From: Cryphonectria parasitica EP155
Taxonomy: Eukaryota; Ascomycota; Sordariomycetes; Diaporthales; Cryphonectriaceae
NCBI RefSeq assembly: GCF_011745365.1
Contig: NW_024468917.1
Coordinates: 2,537,501-2,601,500 of the forward strand
Direction: 5' to 3'
Length of the DNA: 64,000 bases
The number at the start of each line of letters is the position of its first letter. Positions within the stretch are counted from its first letter, which is position 1. The position numbers and the translations under genes were made by a program. The notes beneath the pieces are model-generated. The model saw nothing but the letters and a program-made list of their open reading frames with translations, made no database searches and was not told the origin of the DNA. Of this stretch, positions 36,877-48,200 are shown in pieces.

Positions 36877-38497
36877 CTATACGCTACCAGATACCACGCC
36901 CGACATCAAATCCTCATCTTCGACCTGAGCCTCGAAACCCGCGGTCGGGCCCTGGTTAGCGCCCTCCTTCTCCCTTTTCTGCTCGCGGATCAAATGTTTG
37001 ATCCAGTTGGGATCGGTACTCAACCGGGCATTCGTAGTCGTGTAAATGTCCTTCAGCTCCTTCATCCTCTGCACAGCAGACGCCAGCTCGCGCTGATACT
37101 CGGCCTCAGAGAGATCCTCCGACACCGGCAGGAATCTCAGGTAGGGCGGCTTGCCGTCGGGCTTCTCGATGACACCCTTCAGCATGCCACACTGGATCAT
37201 GCTTTGTATCAGGGCCTCGACGTCCTCAACATCTGGTAAGGCCTCGCCGGTCTCTGCGCTGCAAGTCTCCTCATGTATGTCTGAGAGGGAGATCTTGGAG
37301 TAAACATCGCGTAGGTCCATGATTTGCCATTTCTGGTGGGCCGCCAGGACCTCCTGCATGAGACCAGTATTCCGATCCCTTCGCCAGATCTGTGCATGTT
37401 TCTCAATTTCCTCCTTGAGTTCCACAGCAGTCATTTCTTCAAAGCAAGACACGACTGCCAGGTATGGCTGGCTTAGAGTCTCGTACGCCTTCTGCGCATT
37501 GGCGCCGGCGTGAGTGGGTGTCTCGGGCACAGCGCCATTTGCGAGGAGGCTAGTCAGTAGCCATTTATCATAAGCATCCGTCATGATCTTGCTGACACCG
37601 CCATCACGTGTAGGGTGCGTGATGACCCGCTCGAAGGCTTCACGTGCGCTCGCCCAGTAGCCTCTTGAACAGTACAGCAGGCCGGAAACAAATTCGTACT
37701 CCAGAACGCGCTCGACGTCTAGCTTCAGGGTGAGGCCGGTCTCCTCGGTGATGTACTCTGTTGGTGGAAGCGTCATGTCGCAGAGAGGTCTGTTGGGCCT
37801 GGAGGTATTCTGGTCCCTGGCCATACCAGGGAAGTAAACAACCGGTCGATCGGTGACATAGAAGGCAGACTCGGGGTTATCGGTGTCGAAGGCGAGATTG
37901 ACAAGGGTGAGGTGGTGGGAGGTGAGCATCGAGTTGGCGGGGTCGAGCTTTAAGATGGCTCGGGCGAGCAAGGAGACCTTGAGGTCGTGCTACGAAGAGA
38001 TGATACAGTGTTAGAAGGAGCGCCGTATGACAGGGAACAGAGAATAGTGGGAGACAGTTGCGTACCGGAAGGGGGAAGCTCTCCGAGCTCACGCGTGTTA
38101 GCCATTCTGAGAACATGCTACCTATGTAGCGTATCTGTCTAGGGTCGAAGGCCAGGAAGAAGTCGATCAGAGCCTGGGCTCTCTGCTCGACTGGGAAGCC
38201 GTCATAGTCGCTGAGGGAATCAAGGATCGCAAGGTAGGAGATGGAATGCGCGGCGGGATTCAGGAGCTGCCGATGTGGATTCCGAGGGGTTAGCTTTGAG
38301 AACGTGAGGGGGTCTGTCGGGGAGTTGCGCACTTTGAGGAGTCGGATGGCCTCGTCTCCTTGGACCGCGGCTTTCCTGGAAGAGAGCAGCTCGTCGACTT
38401 TCTTGATATGAAGGCTGATAGCCTGATCGTAGAACTCTTCGTCCGGGGAGGAGGTTTCGGGAGGAAATCCCAAGAGGATAGAGGCCGCGTCCCCCAT
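36877..38497 (-). CDS. csn3: COP9 signalosome subunit 3
   Basis: Subunit of the COP9 signalosome, the nuclear complex that removes NEDD8 from cullins and in fungi links light, development and secondary metabolism. Exons 38497-38333, 38266-38066 and 37989-36877 join in frame to 492 residues; introns are 66 and 76 nt. The joins give RLLKLLNPAAHSISYL and FPLPHDLKVSLLARAILKLD. The protein is helical throughout. The PCI region lies in the C-terminal half, with YSKISLSDI followed by a winged-helix-like segment and a charged tail (EQKREKEG, DEDLMSG). The helical layout and these motifs match CSN3 better than the related proteasome subunit Rpn3. Its promoter is divergent with dihydroorotase. Confidence 0.88.
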
Positions 38498-39625
38498 GGT
38501 GGAGCTTCGGTAGGTCGAGATATTTGTGTGGGTGTGGGTTCTCAGAGTTTGGAATCGAGTGTTGAGGTTTTGAGGTCGCAGCGCCGTGGGGGTGCCTTTT
38601 ATGAATCTGTGAGGAGGAAAGATCGGGGAGGAAAAGGAATGATGTCGCTCTCAGAGAAGCATACTTCAGTGGCGGGCAAGGAATGGACTCTGATCCCGAC
38701 AGTCCAGAAAGAGGAGAGAGGAAGCTGCAATCGTGCAGCTGTGGAGGACGAGGAGTGGGTTGGTTTGTAGAGGTGACGTTGGTGGAGAGTGTGTTGGTGT
38801 TGTTGCTGGTACTATGATAGCTTACCCCGGACGGTTGGAAGGCGGGCACCTTAGCCCCATTTCACCCCACCAGGCAGATGGCCGGCAGGGGTCGACCCAC
38901 CCCTCACTAGCAGTGGAAGTATTCGATAACTCATGAAGGAAAAGTAAGCACGTTCTATGGAATATCTCACCACCATTACCATAAATTGTTATGGATACTG
39001 AACGCAGCTGACTCTCGAGTGTTTCTCTGGCAGAAATCTAAAGTAAATTCTATTGAAGATGAATACAAATGTCATGACTTGATCTAAGGTGACCTGTCTA
39101 CAGTTAGCTGTAATTATACGTAAGCAAGCATCGTGGAAGAAAGCTCGAGGATGAATGAACCCTACTGTTTTCTTCTCCTTTTTCTTCTTCCTCTTCTTGC
39201 TATATTCTGTACATACACCTTTCCTAGGGTTCAGGAAAGGGGTCTCACTCATTCACTCCTTCTTTATGCGTCGGATAAAGAGAAAGAAGAAAAGTAACAA
39301 TTGTGCTTGACAGTCCAGGATCTCTAAATTTCCTCCAGTGCTGCAGATGAGGCTCATCCGAAGAACAGCCGCAAGACGCTAACTTTTCTTGGCCGGCGCT
39401 GAACTACATCGGGTGGATTTTGTCGAGTCCAAGCTCATATTTCATATGTAACATAAATTTGCACTTACAGTTTTGCCTTACTTGGGTGCAATTCTGTCCG
39501 CAGGAGGCAAAGGCTTTAGATGACCAGAGTTGACAAGTCATTGTAGCAACGCACGGTACTTCTGAAGTTACAGAACATTTTGAGCTTGTAAGCAATGGCC
39601 AATCAGAATGGAAGGGAGAAAATTG

Positions 39626-39662
<37 letters not shown>

Positions 39663-39789
39663 AAGACGGAGAAGAGGGAAAACAGACGTTACTAGTTATT
39701 TTTATATGAACGGCAGCTGATACTTTGCATAGGAATTTAGTCACATTATAAATTATCCCCCAACGAGGCCACCGAGATATTGAAACGTC
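38498..39789. other. Divergent promoter region of csn3 and dihydroorotase
   Basis: About 1.3 kb between two divergent starts. The central part (38930-39600) is visibly more AT-rich than its surroundings, and a 35-base A run lies at 39626-39660. No coding frame is supported. Confidence 0.6.
39626..39660 (+). repeat. Poly(A) homopolymer, 35 bases
   Basis: An uninterrupted run of 35 A about 130 bases upstream of the dihydroorotase ATG. Long dA:dT tracts exclude nucleosomes in fungal promoters. A retroposed poly(A) tail is an alternative, but no element body or flanking duplication is evident. Confidence 0.9.
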
Positions 39790-41344
39790 ATGCCTCTCCC
39801 GACCAAGTATGAGCTGCCAGCAGCAGCGGACTTTCATGTCCACCTCAGAGACGGTGCCATGTCCGCAGCTGTTGTACCTACGATCCGGCAGGGCGGCGTC
39901 AAGTAGGTTCCTTCATCTCCCTCTTCTGCGCCCCCTCTCACGAGGCCAAACACCACAACTAGAGACATTCCTCTCATACAACCTCTCACACACCCATCAT
40001 TCCAGCGTGGCATACGTGATGCCCAACCTCGTCCCCCCCGTGACCACCGTCGCCCAGGCCCTCGCCTACAAGGACCGCCTGCACGCCCTCGACCCCACCG
40101 TCACCTACCTCATGACCCTCTACCTGCACCCGTCCATCACCCCCGAGGTCGTGCGCGAGGCCAAAAAGGCCGGCCTGGAGGGCATCAAGTCCTACCCGCA
40201 GGGCCTCACCACCAACTCCGACTCGGGCGTCACAGACTACGAGGCCTTCTACCCGGTCTTCGCCGCCATGGAGGAGGAGGGCCTGGTCCTGAACATCCAT
40301 GGCGAGTGCGCCAGCGACCATGCCAAGAACATCACCATCCTCAACGCCGAGGCCAGCTTCCTGCCTACCCTGAAGGAGATCCACTCTCGGTTCCCCAGGC
40401 TGCGGATCGTGCTCGAGCACTGTACCACGGCGGATGCCGTGCGCGCCGTCGAGGCCTGTGGCGAGACGGTCGTGGGGACAATCACCGCGCATCATTTGTG
40501 AGTTCTTTCTGACTGACTGGCTAATTTTCATCCATTCAAGATGATGACGGAGGGGGTTTTTCTCTACTTTTTTCCCCCTTGCATGTAGAGAGCTGGTGTG
40601 CCAAATATAAAACAAGAGGACGGTGCCAGTTGTGCTGATGGCGGCCATTTCATGGTCCACAGGTTTTTGATCGTGGACGACTGGGCAGGCGATGTGGTAA
40701 GTTACAGCCCTTTGCGTGACATCTACACACGCCCCCCTTGGAGCAAAAAAGCCATCGCCGCATAGCGGATAAGTAAAAGCTGGCTCGTCGTGTAACAATA
40801 CTAACATCTCTCCCCCCCCCCCCCCCTTCTCTCACTGCTAGTTTCACTACTGCAAACCCGTGGCCAAGGTACGGAAGAACCCCAAAACAGAACCCCCTTC
40901 TTCCTTTCTTCCCTATGTGTTCCTGCTCATACTCACATTCACCAGATGCCCAACGACCGCCTCGCCCTCTTAAAAGCCCTAGTCAACAGCAAAGGCAAGT
41001 TCTTCCTGGGCACCGACAGCGCCCCACACGACATCACCGCCAAGAAGGGCAAGGGCAACACCGCAGCCGGCGTGTTCACCCAGCCCTACGCCGTCTCCTA
41101 CGTGCTCACCGCTCTCGAGGAGGCCATCGCGCGCGGCGACATCGAGGAGGGCCAGGTCACGCAGCAGCTGCTGGAGGGCTTCCTGGGCGCGTGGGGGCGG
41201 AGATTCTACGGCGTGGAACCGAGCACCGAGAGGATTGTTGTGGAGAAGAAGGATGAGGTGGTTGTGGACAGTATCAAGGGAGAAGGGCTGGAGGTTGTTC
41301 CTTTTAGGAAGGGCAAGAACACTTGGAGTGTCAGGTGGCTTTGA
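39790..41344 (+). CDS. URA4: Dihydroorotase (class II, PyrC/URA4 type)
   Basis: Cyclises N-carbamoyl-aspartate to dihydroorotate, third step of pyrimidine synthesis. Exons 39790-39902, 40006-40497, 40663-40696, 40842-40868 and 40946-41344 join in frame to 354 residues, typical length. Metal and catalytic residues are all visible: DFHVHLRDG (HxH), GIKSYPQG (the Lys expected to be carbamylated), NIHGE, LEHCTT, and the catalytic Asp in FLGTDSAPH. The third and fourth coding exons are tiny (34 and 27 nt) and are needed to connect ITAHHL, FLIVDDWAGDV, FHYCKPVAK and MPNDRLALL, which the family requires. The start at 39790 puts MPLPTKYELPAAAD before the first metal motif, as expected. Confidence 0.95.
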
Positions 41345-42130
41345 AGAAGAAGAAACGAGGCAAACCTCATTATTTGATTTTGGGGATCTATAGCTGTCCT
41401 AGCGTGGCGAGCTTTACCACCTCGGATGTTGCCTAAGCTATAGGTAAATACAGGAAACACCAAACAGACCACATTTGTCTTTGGCTATCTTCCTCCATAT
41501 GCCCCCCCTTGCTAACTTGCTCCACCCTCTGCCCTCTGAAAGCATCACGTCGCAAGTCAATTCCTATGGACAGGCCATATAGTTCCGATCTATATTACAA
41601 GCCACATGAATGTATCCCAATGTAATGCAAGGCATACCGCAATTTCATTGAGTCAAAATATGTTTGCACTTGAGCCCCAAATTTTCAAGTGCAAGAAACG
41701 AACAAAATCCACCCTTCCAACTTCCCCCTTTCCCAAGGCTCATTTCGTTCCTCTCCCTTTCTCTCATTCACGCCTTCATTTTTCTTTCTTCTCCATTCCC
41801 TTCATCTTGTTTTCTCTCTTGGTCAATGAAGAAATCATCGCGAATGTAACCTGGACTTCCAATAAAAGCAAATTTAAGGTAAAAAACGCAACGCAAAGGA
41901 ACCCCAAGTATAGCTCGTTGCGGCTGGTAGATAGTGCGTGATCTAAGCGGGAGATTCGTGGATGTGGAGAGAGGAAGAGAAAGAGAAAAGAGAGGAGAAA
42001 AGAACGGCGATTCGGAAAAACCAATGGTCATTGTCCAAATATCGTACTCATAGAATCTGCATTGGAGAAGGGGTTGCCGAGGGCTTGGCCTCATAAGATG
42101 CAAGGAAACCACAGAAGAGAAGCTGCTCCT
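41345..42130. other. Convergent intergenic region, no gene seen
   Basis: 3' flanks of dihydroorotase and the CCCH gene. AT-rich with C/T-rich stretches. The frames here are short and lack features. Confidence 0.65.
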
Positions 42131-44370
42131 TCACTCGGCCGAGGAGGCATCATCCCCGTCGTTGTCGTTGTCCTCATCGGTGGTGGTATACTCGGACTTG
42201 GATTTGTTGGGCTTCGCGTCGGGATGTTTGTTGAACATGGCGCCGTAGTCCTCGAGGGCCTCATAAGGGTTTAGAGGAACACCGCCTTTGGAGCAGTCGC
42301 GGGAATCGGACTCTTCAGATGGGGTGGTGTTCTTAGAAACCTCGCCGCCCTTATTCTGGCGACGCTTGGCAGGGGGAGCAATCGGGCCAAATGTTGGCTG
42401 AGAGAAGCGAGCTGTGAGGAACCAGTCAGGATTTTCTTGAAAGGAGGAGGAGGGAACAAGCTATTTTAGAAATGGATATGGGACACTTATTGGTTCCAGA
42501 CAAAGAACTTACCCACAGGGCGGCCAGGCTGGTCACTTTGATCACTGTGGGTGCCGCGGCCACGACTATGAGAGCCACCCACAGGACCACCGCTAGAGGC
42601 GATACTAGATCCAGATCCGGAGCCAGAGACAGGGCCAGAAGTAGCGGTAGCTGTAGAGAGCTCGGTCGTGGGAGCCGCCTCGATGCGACGCCAGGAGGGA
42701 GCAGAGATGCCTCCACCACCATAGCGAGAGGAGCCCTGAGCACCATCGTTGAAGCGAGATCCGACAGCGCCGCCGTAACCACCACCGACATTGATAGGGC
42801 GCTCCTCGCCTTGTTGAATCTGTTGCTGATCGGCGCAGTGCTTCTTCCACCAGGCTGGGTAGCCGTGGAAAAGGCCCAGACTCTGCTGGGTCTCCTTGTC
42901 CTGCGGCATCTCGTGCTTGAACTTGCAACCCTGCTGGGTGAAGGCACAGGTACCGTCGTGGATCCACTTGTCGCAATAGATCTTCTCCCGCCGGGGTCCA
43001 TTGGGGCCTCGGTTGCCAGGGCCATTGGGGCGGGCGAGAACGACAGCACTGCTGGAGACGGGGGCCACAGCGACGGTGGGAGGAGTGCTGGCGACAATAG
43101 AGTCGATTCGAGACTGTCGGCAGTCACAACTTGTCAGTGCAGCTGCTCTCTCTCTTCCAGGTTGAGTCCTTCCTTCCATATTCTGCAACATATCATAGCT
43201 GTATCGAAATATAGACGGCAGGAATGGCTCCGCTTGGTGATCTGGGAAGCTGCGAGGTTGACCTACTTGGATGATATCATTCGAGGCATTGTCCATAGGG
43301 CTGGCAGGAGGCTGTGAGAAAAGAAAGCATAGTTAGCAGAAGCTCGGTTTCCATGTGTAAAGAGAGAAAGAGAACAAGAAAAAGGACTAAAGTGACAAGA
43401 AGTAATACCCTCACGCGCCCCTGAAGCCTAAAACTGGAGAAGAAATCGTGACACAACAATCACAACCGTCTCACCCTGAAGGTAACCTCAAGACCAAGGG
43501 GTGGGTAAACACGCAAACAGCAGCAGATGCACTTACAGTGACGACAGAGACAGGCACCAGTTGGCTGTCAGCAGGCTGGCCGTCGGGGCCACGCATGCGC
43601 GGGACCGGCAAGACGATCATGCCCTCGTCCGTGGTGACACGGGCGGGCATGTTTCTCAGAGAGAAAGGAAGACTGTCGACGGGAACGAGACGCGTGAACT
43701 GGCCGTCACCACGATCGTAGCAATAAGACATGGCCTGGTCCATGTCGCCATCGGAGACGATGATGCCGCGGGGAGGAAACATGTTTATGACGTTCCTAGG
43801 GATCGTTTGGTTGTTGCTGAAAGGTGCGAACGGGGCGGTGTCAATGTTGTCGTTAATAGCGCGAAAGGTCGAGGGAGAAACAGAGTGTTGGAAGCGCGAG
43901 GAAGTTTGGGATGTGATAGGGACGTAGCTGCCGCTGCTAGCGAGGAGAGTATTGCCGTGGCTGAAGTGAAGCGACGACGAGCCAGATGCTGTAGACGAAG
44001 AAACCTGGCTGTCCAAGCTCGCGGTGGAAGCTCGCCAGTTGTTTGCGGGCAAGTTACGCGGAACGGAACAGAAGGAGGAAGAGGAAGAGCACTGATAATT
44101 GGGGGAAGAAAGGGCGAGTGGTGTGGAAGACCTTCCAACAGCAGTTCTGCTATTAAGTAGTCCACCATTCGGCATTGTTGTCGTGGTGGTGGTGGCATGG
44201 TTGGTGATTAAAGAGGGAGTGTGACTTGCATCATGATCCCCATCGCCCATAGGTCTCATTAACCCGGTGCTGGGCTGGACGGGAATTCGCATATCACGAG
44301 GGAATGTGGTACCCCTGGGTCTAGACTGGGCACTCATGGACCGAAAAGGGTAGTTGTACTGATGCTCCAT
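42131..44370 (-). CDS. CCCH-type zinc-finger protein, probable RNA-binding
   Basis: Exons 44370-43537, 43311-43267, 43113-42513 and 42411-42131 join in frame to 586 residues. A single C-x8-C-x6-C-x3-H finger lies at about residues 340-360 (IYCDKWIHDGTC then GCKFKHEMP), followed by GLFHGYPAWWKKHC. This finger class usually binds RNA. The N-terminal half is Ser/Thr/Asn-rich and holds a conserved-looking segment (INMFPPRGIIVSDGDMDQA). The C-terminus has a Gly/Ser/Arg-rich part, a basic AKRRQNK and an acidic tail (DEDNDNDGDD). The 153-nt intron 43266-43114 is a multiple of three with no stop, so it could also be read through. The ATG at 44370 is preceded by an in-frame GTG and I take the ATG. Function beyond RNA binding is unknown. 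Confidence 0.8.
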
Positions 44371-45291
44371 CACGATGTTGGTGAGAAGGGTTCTGGGTGT
44401 ATGGGCCAGCTTCTTTGGGGGTCCAAGGGGGGTGTGTTGTCACCAGACGGTGGTGTGTTGACAAGGCTGGTGATGTCACCCTTGTGTACACAAACAGAAA
44501 GACAGACGCGTTGGGTGGTCATGAGAAGAGGCAGGGAGATGAATGAGGTCGATGTTGCTGTTGTCAGGAAGAGGGTTTAAAGTCATATAGATGTCAACAA
44601 CAATCTGATCAAGTGCTTCAGAAGGTGGCAGGTTGTCAAAGGAGGTGAGTCCAAACACGGGAGGCAGGTCTCTGAGTACCGACTTTATATGCTGGTGGAA
44701 GAAGGCCCTGTGGTCACTACATGGATACAAGAACAGGGGACAAAGGCCAGAATAGAGCACCACCAAGGGCCAATGCAGAAAGATCAGGAATAATTTGTGA
44801 CAGCGGGGACCCCCAGACACTGGACCGAGAGCTTCTCTCAGGCAGAGGTGGCCCAAGTCCATTTCAATCCGCTGTGTTGATGCGTTGTCAAGCCACTTGC
44901 ATAGGAGAGCAAACGGCGATATCAAAGGTCTGGCTCCCGGGTGGTATGCAGCAAACGGCTGCCCGCAGGTCCCGTTTGTACCTCCCACGTGATTGCTGCT
45001 ACACTCAGCTCTTCTGTCAATAAGCCCCAACTTACTTGTTGCAATGCATGGTGGAAAAAGAAATATTGGTTTCATGTGACTCAGAATTTCCTATTTGCCT
45101 ACTTCTAGGCCCATCAGCAAAACATTGCAATCAAAAAAGGGCCTATCAATAAGAGGCCAGGAGATTTTGTCCCCACGCCCAAGAGACTACTCTTCAATGT
45201 TTGCCAGCAACACAGAGCCTGTCAGACCCAGGCAGTAGTAGTAAATGCCCGTCGTATGCTGCTTTACAACCAGATTGTAGAGCAGCAAGTC
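44371..45291. other. Intergenic region between mit1 and the CCCH gene; one doubtful ORF
   Basis: Upstream DNA of the CCCH gene and 3' flank of mit1. A 199-codon frame on the minus strand (45075-44476) begins with ATG but shows no domain, repeats or conserved feature. It overlaps the expected leader of the CCCH gene, so I treat it as chance or an upstream ORF. Confidence 0.45.
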
Positions 45292-48200
45292 TCACTGCGT
45301 GTTGTCTTGATGCGTCTCTTGATGCAAGCTGCCGCCCTCCTCGTTAGGAGCTGACAGTCGAGGTTGTGGCTGCTGCTGCAGTCGTGGTTGCGGGGCTCGT
45401 GGGGAAGGTCTTCCAGATTCTCCGAGTCGTTCATTCTTTCGTAATTTTAGAAGCTGCTGCAGGCGCTCCCGGTTCCGTTGGGTCGCAACGGGGAGTCCTC
45501 CTGAGAGCTTTTTGACTTCGTCAAGGGCAAGACGTATCCGCCCCTCTGTGGTCAGGGAGGGGCACCTGATCGTTGCCGGATGATAAAGGAGGCATTTTGT
45601 ACACTGGCTAGGCTCCATGGGAGGACCAATGTTCGTAGCCTGCGGGGATGGGATCTTGGGCTTCGAGGCTGGCACTTGTTGCTGACTGGGAAGGACTACA
45701 GATGGCGGGTCAGCACCTGCTACAATCGAGGCCGTGAGAATATACATACAATTTGACGGGTCGGCTGGGTGGTTGAGCCCTGGATTTCCCATCGAAAACT
45801 GCATGTTAGCGCCAGGAGGACGAGGAGGAAGGGGAGGAACATTGGAAAAGGGGTCGCGGGTTAGCGACCATAGCCCATCTTGGGGGAAGACGGGGTGCCC
45901 GGGTTGTCCGATGAATCGTCCTTGTCCTCCAACTGGCCCGACGACGCGACCAAGGAAGGTGTTGAACCGCGGCTGGAAGGTGAGTCCATTCGGACCGGAT
46001 TGGAGCTGCTGGGAACACTGTTCTGTGGCTCCGCGAGCGAGGGCTGCAGACGCAGCGCCTGAGGAGGCAGAAGGTACGAAGACTGCACCATGCTCTGGCT
46101 GCCGGTTGTAGGCTGGCTGCCCGCCCCAGGTGGCTGTAGAGGCCGCACCTGAGTAGGCAGAAGGAACGGAGGTCGCACCATGCTCTGGCTGTCGGTTGTA
46201 GGACGCTGCAGAGGCCGAGCCTGAGGAGGCTGAAGGTACGGAGATTGCCCCAGCCTCTGACTGCCGGTTGTAGGACGGCTGTCCGGCCCGGGGGTTCGGG
46301 GGGCCAACTGGTGACGAGATAGACGCAACGGAGGTGGCATTGTGTTGTGGATGCTGTTTAAGCGCGGCTTGTCCTGCTGTGCCATATAAGCCGGAAATGG
46401 GCGTGTCGGCGCCTCGGATTGAGTTGTTGCTTCCTGCGCGCTGTTCGTCCTGGTCTCCGAAGAGGTACTGTCTTGGACGGCCGCGCCTCCGGTTCTCTGT
46501 GGGGTCCCCACTGTGCTGCGTGGTGTCCGGGTTGAAGTTTGCTGGGTCTTGGTCTTGGTCTTGTTAATTGCGTTGGCAGTTTTGCGAGAGGCAGGCTTTG
46601 ATGTTTGAGTTTGAGAAACTGCCTTTGGCGTACCTTTGCTTGCCTGCTTTCTCGGTGAGTTACCTGTGGTATCAGTAGCATCATCTTCATCCGAATCATC
46701 GTCCGAGGAATCGCTGCTAATGAAGTCCTCATCGACATCGGAGCCTTCTGGGTTCTCGGCCGCGTTCTCAACTGGGTCCTCAAGATCAGGTATGGCCGTG
46801 CCACTGTACTTGACGGCCTAGCAGCAGATCAGTTGGGAATATACACAGCACACACCAAGCTGGGATGGTGAACTTACCTGGCGTCGTCTGCCACCGCGAC
46901 CGAGTACCTCCTTGTTCAACTTGGCCAGGCGCTTGGCCTCATCCTCTCGCTCCTTGAGTATCTTGTCCCAGACGCTGACGCTCAATTGAGGGGTTTCCTC
47001 GGCCTCGATGTTGTCAGCGAGACCACCGGTCTTATTCTCCCAAACCTTTGCGTACGCAAACTGCTTCTCCTCGGAACCGCCTTGGTCATCATCTGAGGTC
47101 TTGTTGTCCTCAATCTGCGACCTGTCAAGCAACTTGTCGATGGCTTCAGCGTCATATTTAATAGCCTCCTTATCGTTGCCACTAAACAGGGCCTCGGCGC
47201 CGTGCTTCAAGATGGTTTCCAGGTCGTCGACTGGCTGGTCCTCCTCTCGATCCATGGTCTCAATCAGCGCATGATCCAGTGCCATCTTCTTCCGGCCGAT
47301 CTGCATGATCTTCTCCTCGACGCTGCCCTTCGTCATCAGCTGGAAGCAGAGCACTTTGTTCTTCTGTCCAATCCTGTGGGCTCGCGACAAAGCCTGGAGG
47401 TCCTGGTGCGGGTTGAAATCAGGATCGAGGATGATGACGGTGTCTGCAGTCGCCAGATTGATACCCACGCCCCCAGCACGGGTCGACAGGAGGAATGCGA
47501 AATCCTCAGAGCCGGGCTCGTTGAAGGCGTCAATCCGCTTCTGCTTCTCAAGACTTGAGATGCTCCCATCGAGACGTTGGTACTTGAGATTCATACCGCT
47601 CAGGAAGTCCTCCACAATGTCCAACATACCGAGAAACTGACTGAACAACAGAACGCGGTGGCCTTGTGCCCGGAGCTTCGGTAGCATCTGCTCTAGAAGG
47701 ACGAGCTTTGAGGAGGCTGAAACAAGATTTCGATGCATTGTCTCGGCATCAACATTCTTGTCCTCGACGGCGCCGCTGTAGAGGAACGGATGGCCCAAGC
47801 ACTTTCTCAGCTGGATCAGGATATTGTTGAGGCTGCCGCGCTCTGAGGACTTCAGTTTGCTGTTGGCAAAGATGGCTCGGATGAGTTCAGGCTTCTTCGC
47901 CATGATCGACTTGCAGAGCTTCTCCTGCACAATCGACATAGATACAGGCAAGATAATCTGCGCCATTGGGGGCAGAAACTTGAGAGTCTTTGCCTTGGTC
48001 CGTCGCAGGAAGAAAGGCTGAATCATGGCGTGCAGCTCGCGAATCTTTTCTGCAGTGACTTCTTCGTACTGCTCGTCAAGCTTGGCTGCATTCTTGGAAG
48101 GATCAATGAACTGCAGCAGGTTGAAGAGCTCCCGCTTGTTGTTTTGCAAGGGAGTGCCGGTAAGGAGGAGGCGCCAGGGTATCTTCATCGCCCGAAGTGC

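Noticed and set aside
36877..38497. Proteasome subunit Rpn3 as an alternative to CSN3
   Set aside because: The N-terminal segments and length fit CSN3 better; Rpn3 has a different, Lys-rich C-terminus.
42472..43317. 281-codon plus-strand frame
   Set aside because: Antisense to the CCCH zinc-finger gene, whose finger and splice joins are convincing.
44476..45075. 199-codon minus-strand ATG frame
   Set aside because: No domain or bias; lies in the expected leader of the CCCH gene. An upstream ORF or chance is more likely.
45722..45754. Possible 33-nt intron (GTATGT...GCAG) near the mit1 C-terminus
   Set aside because: Too short for a fungal spliceosomal intron; a larger intron starting at 45868 explains the frame better.
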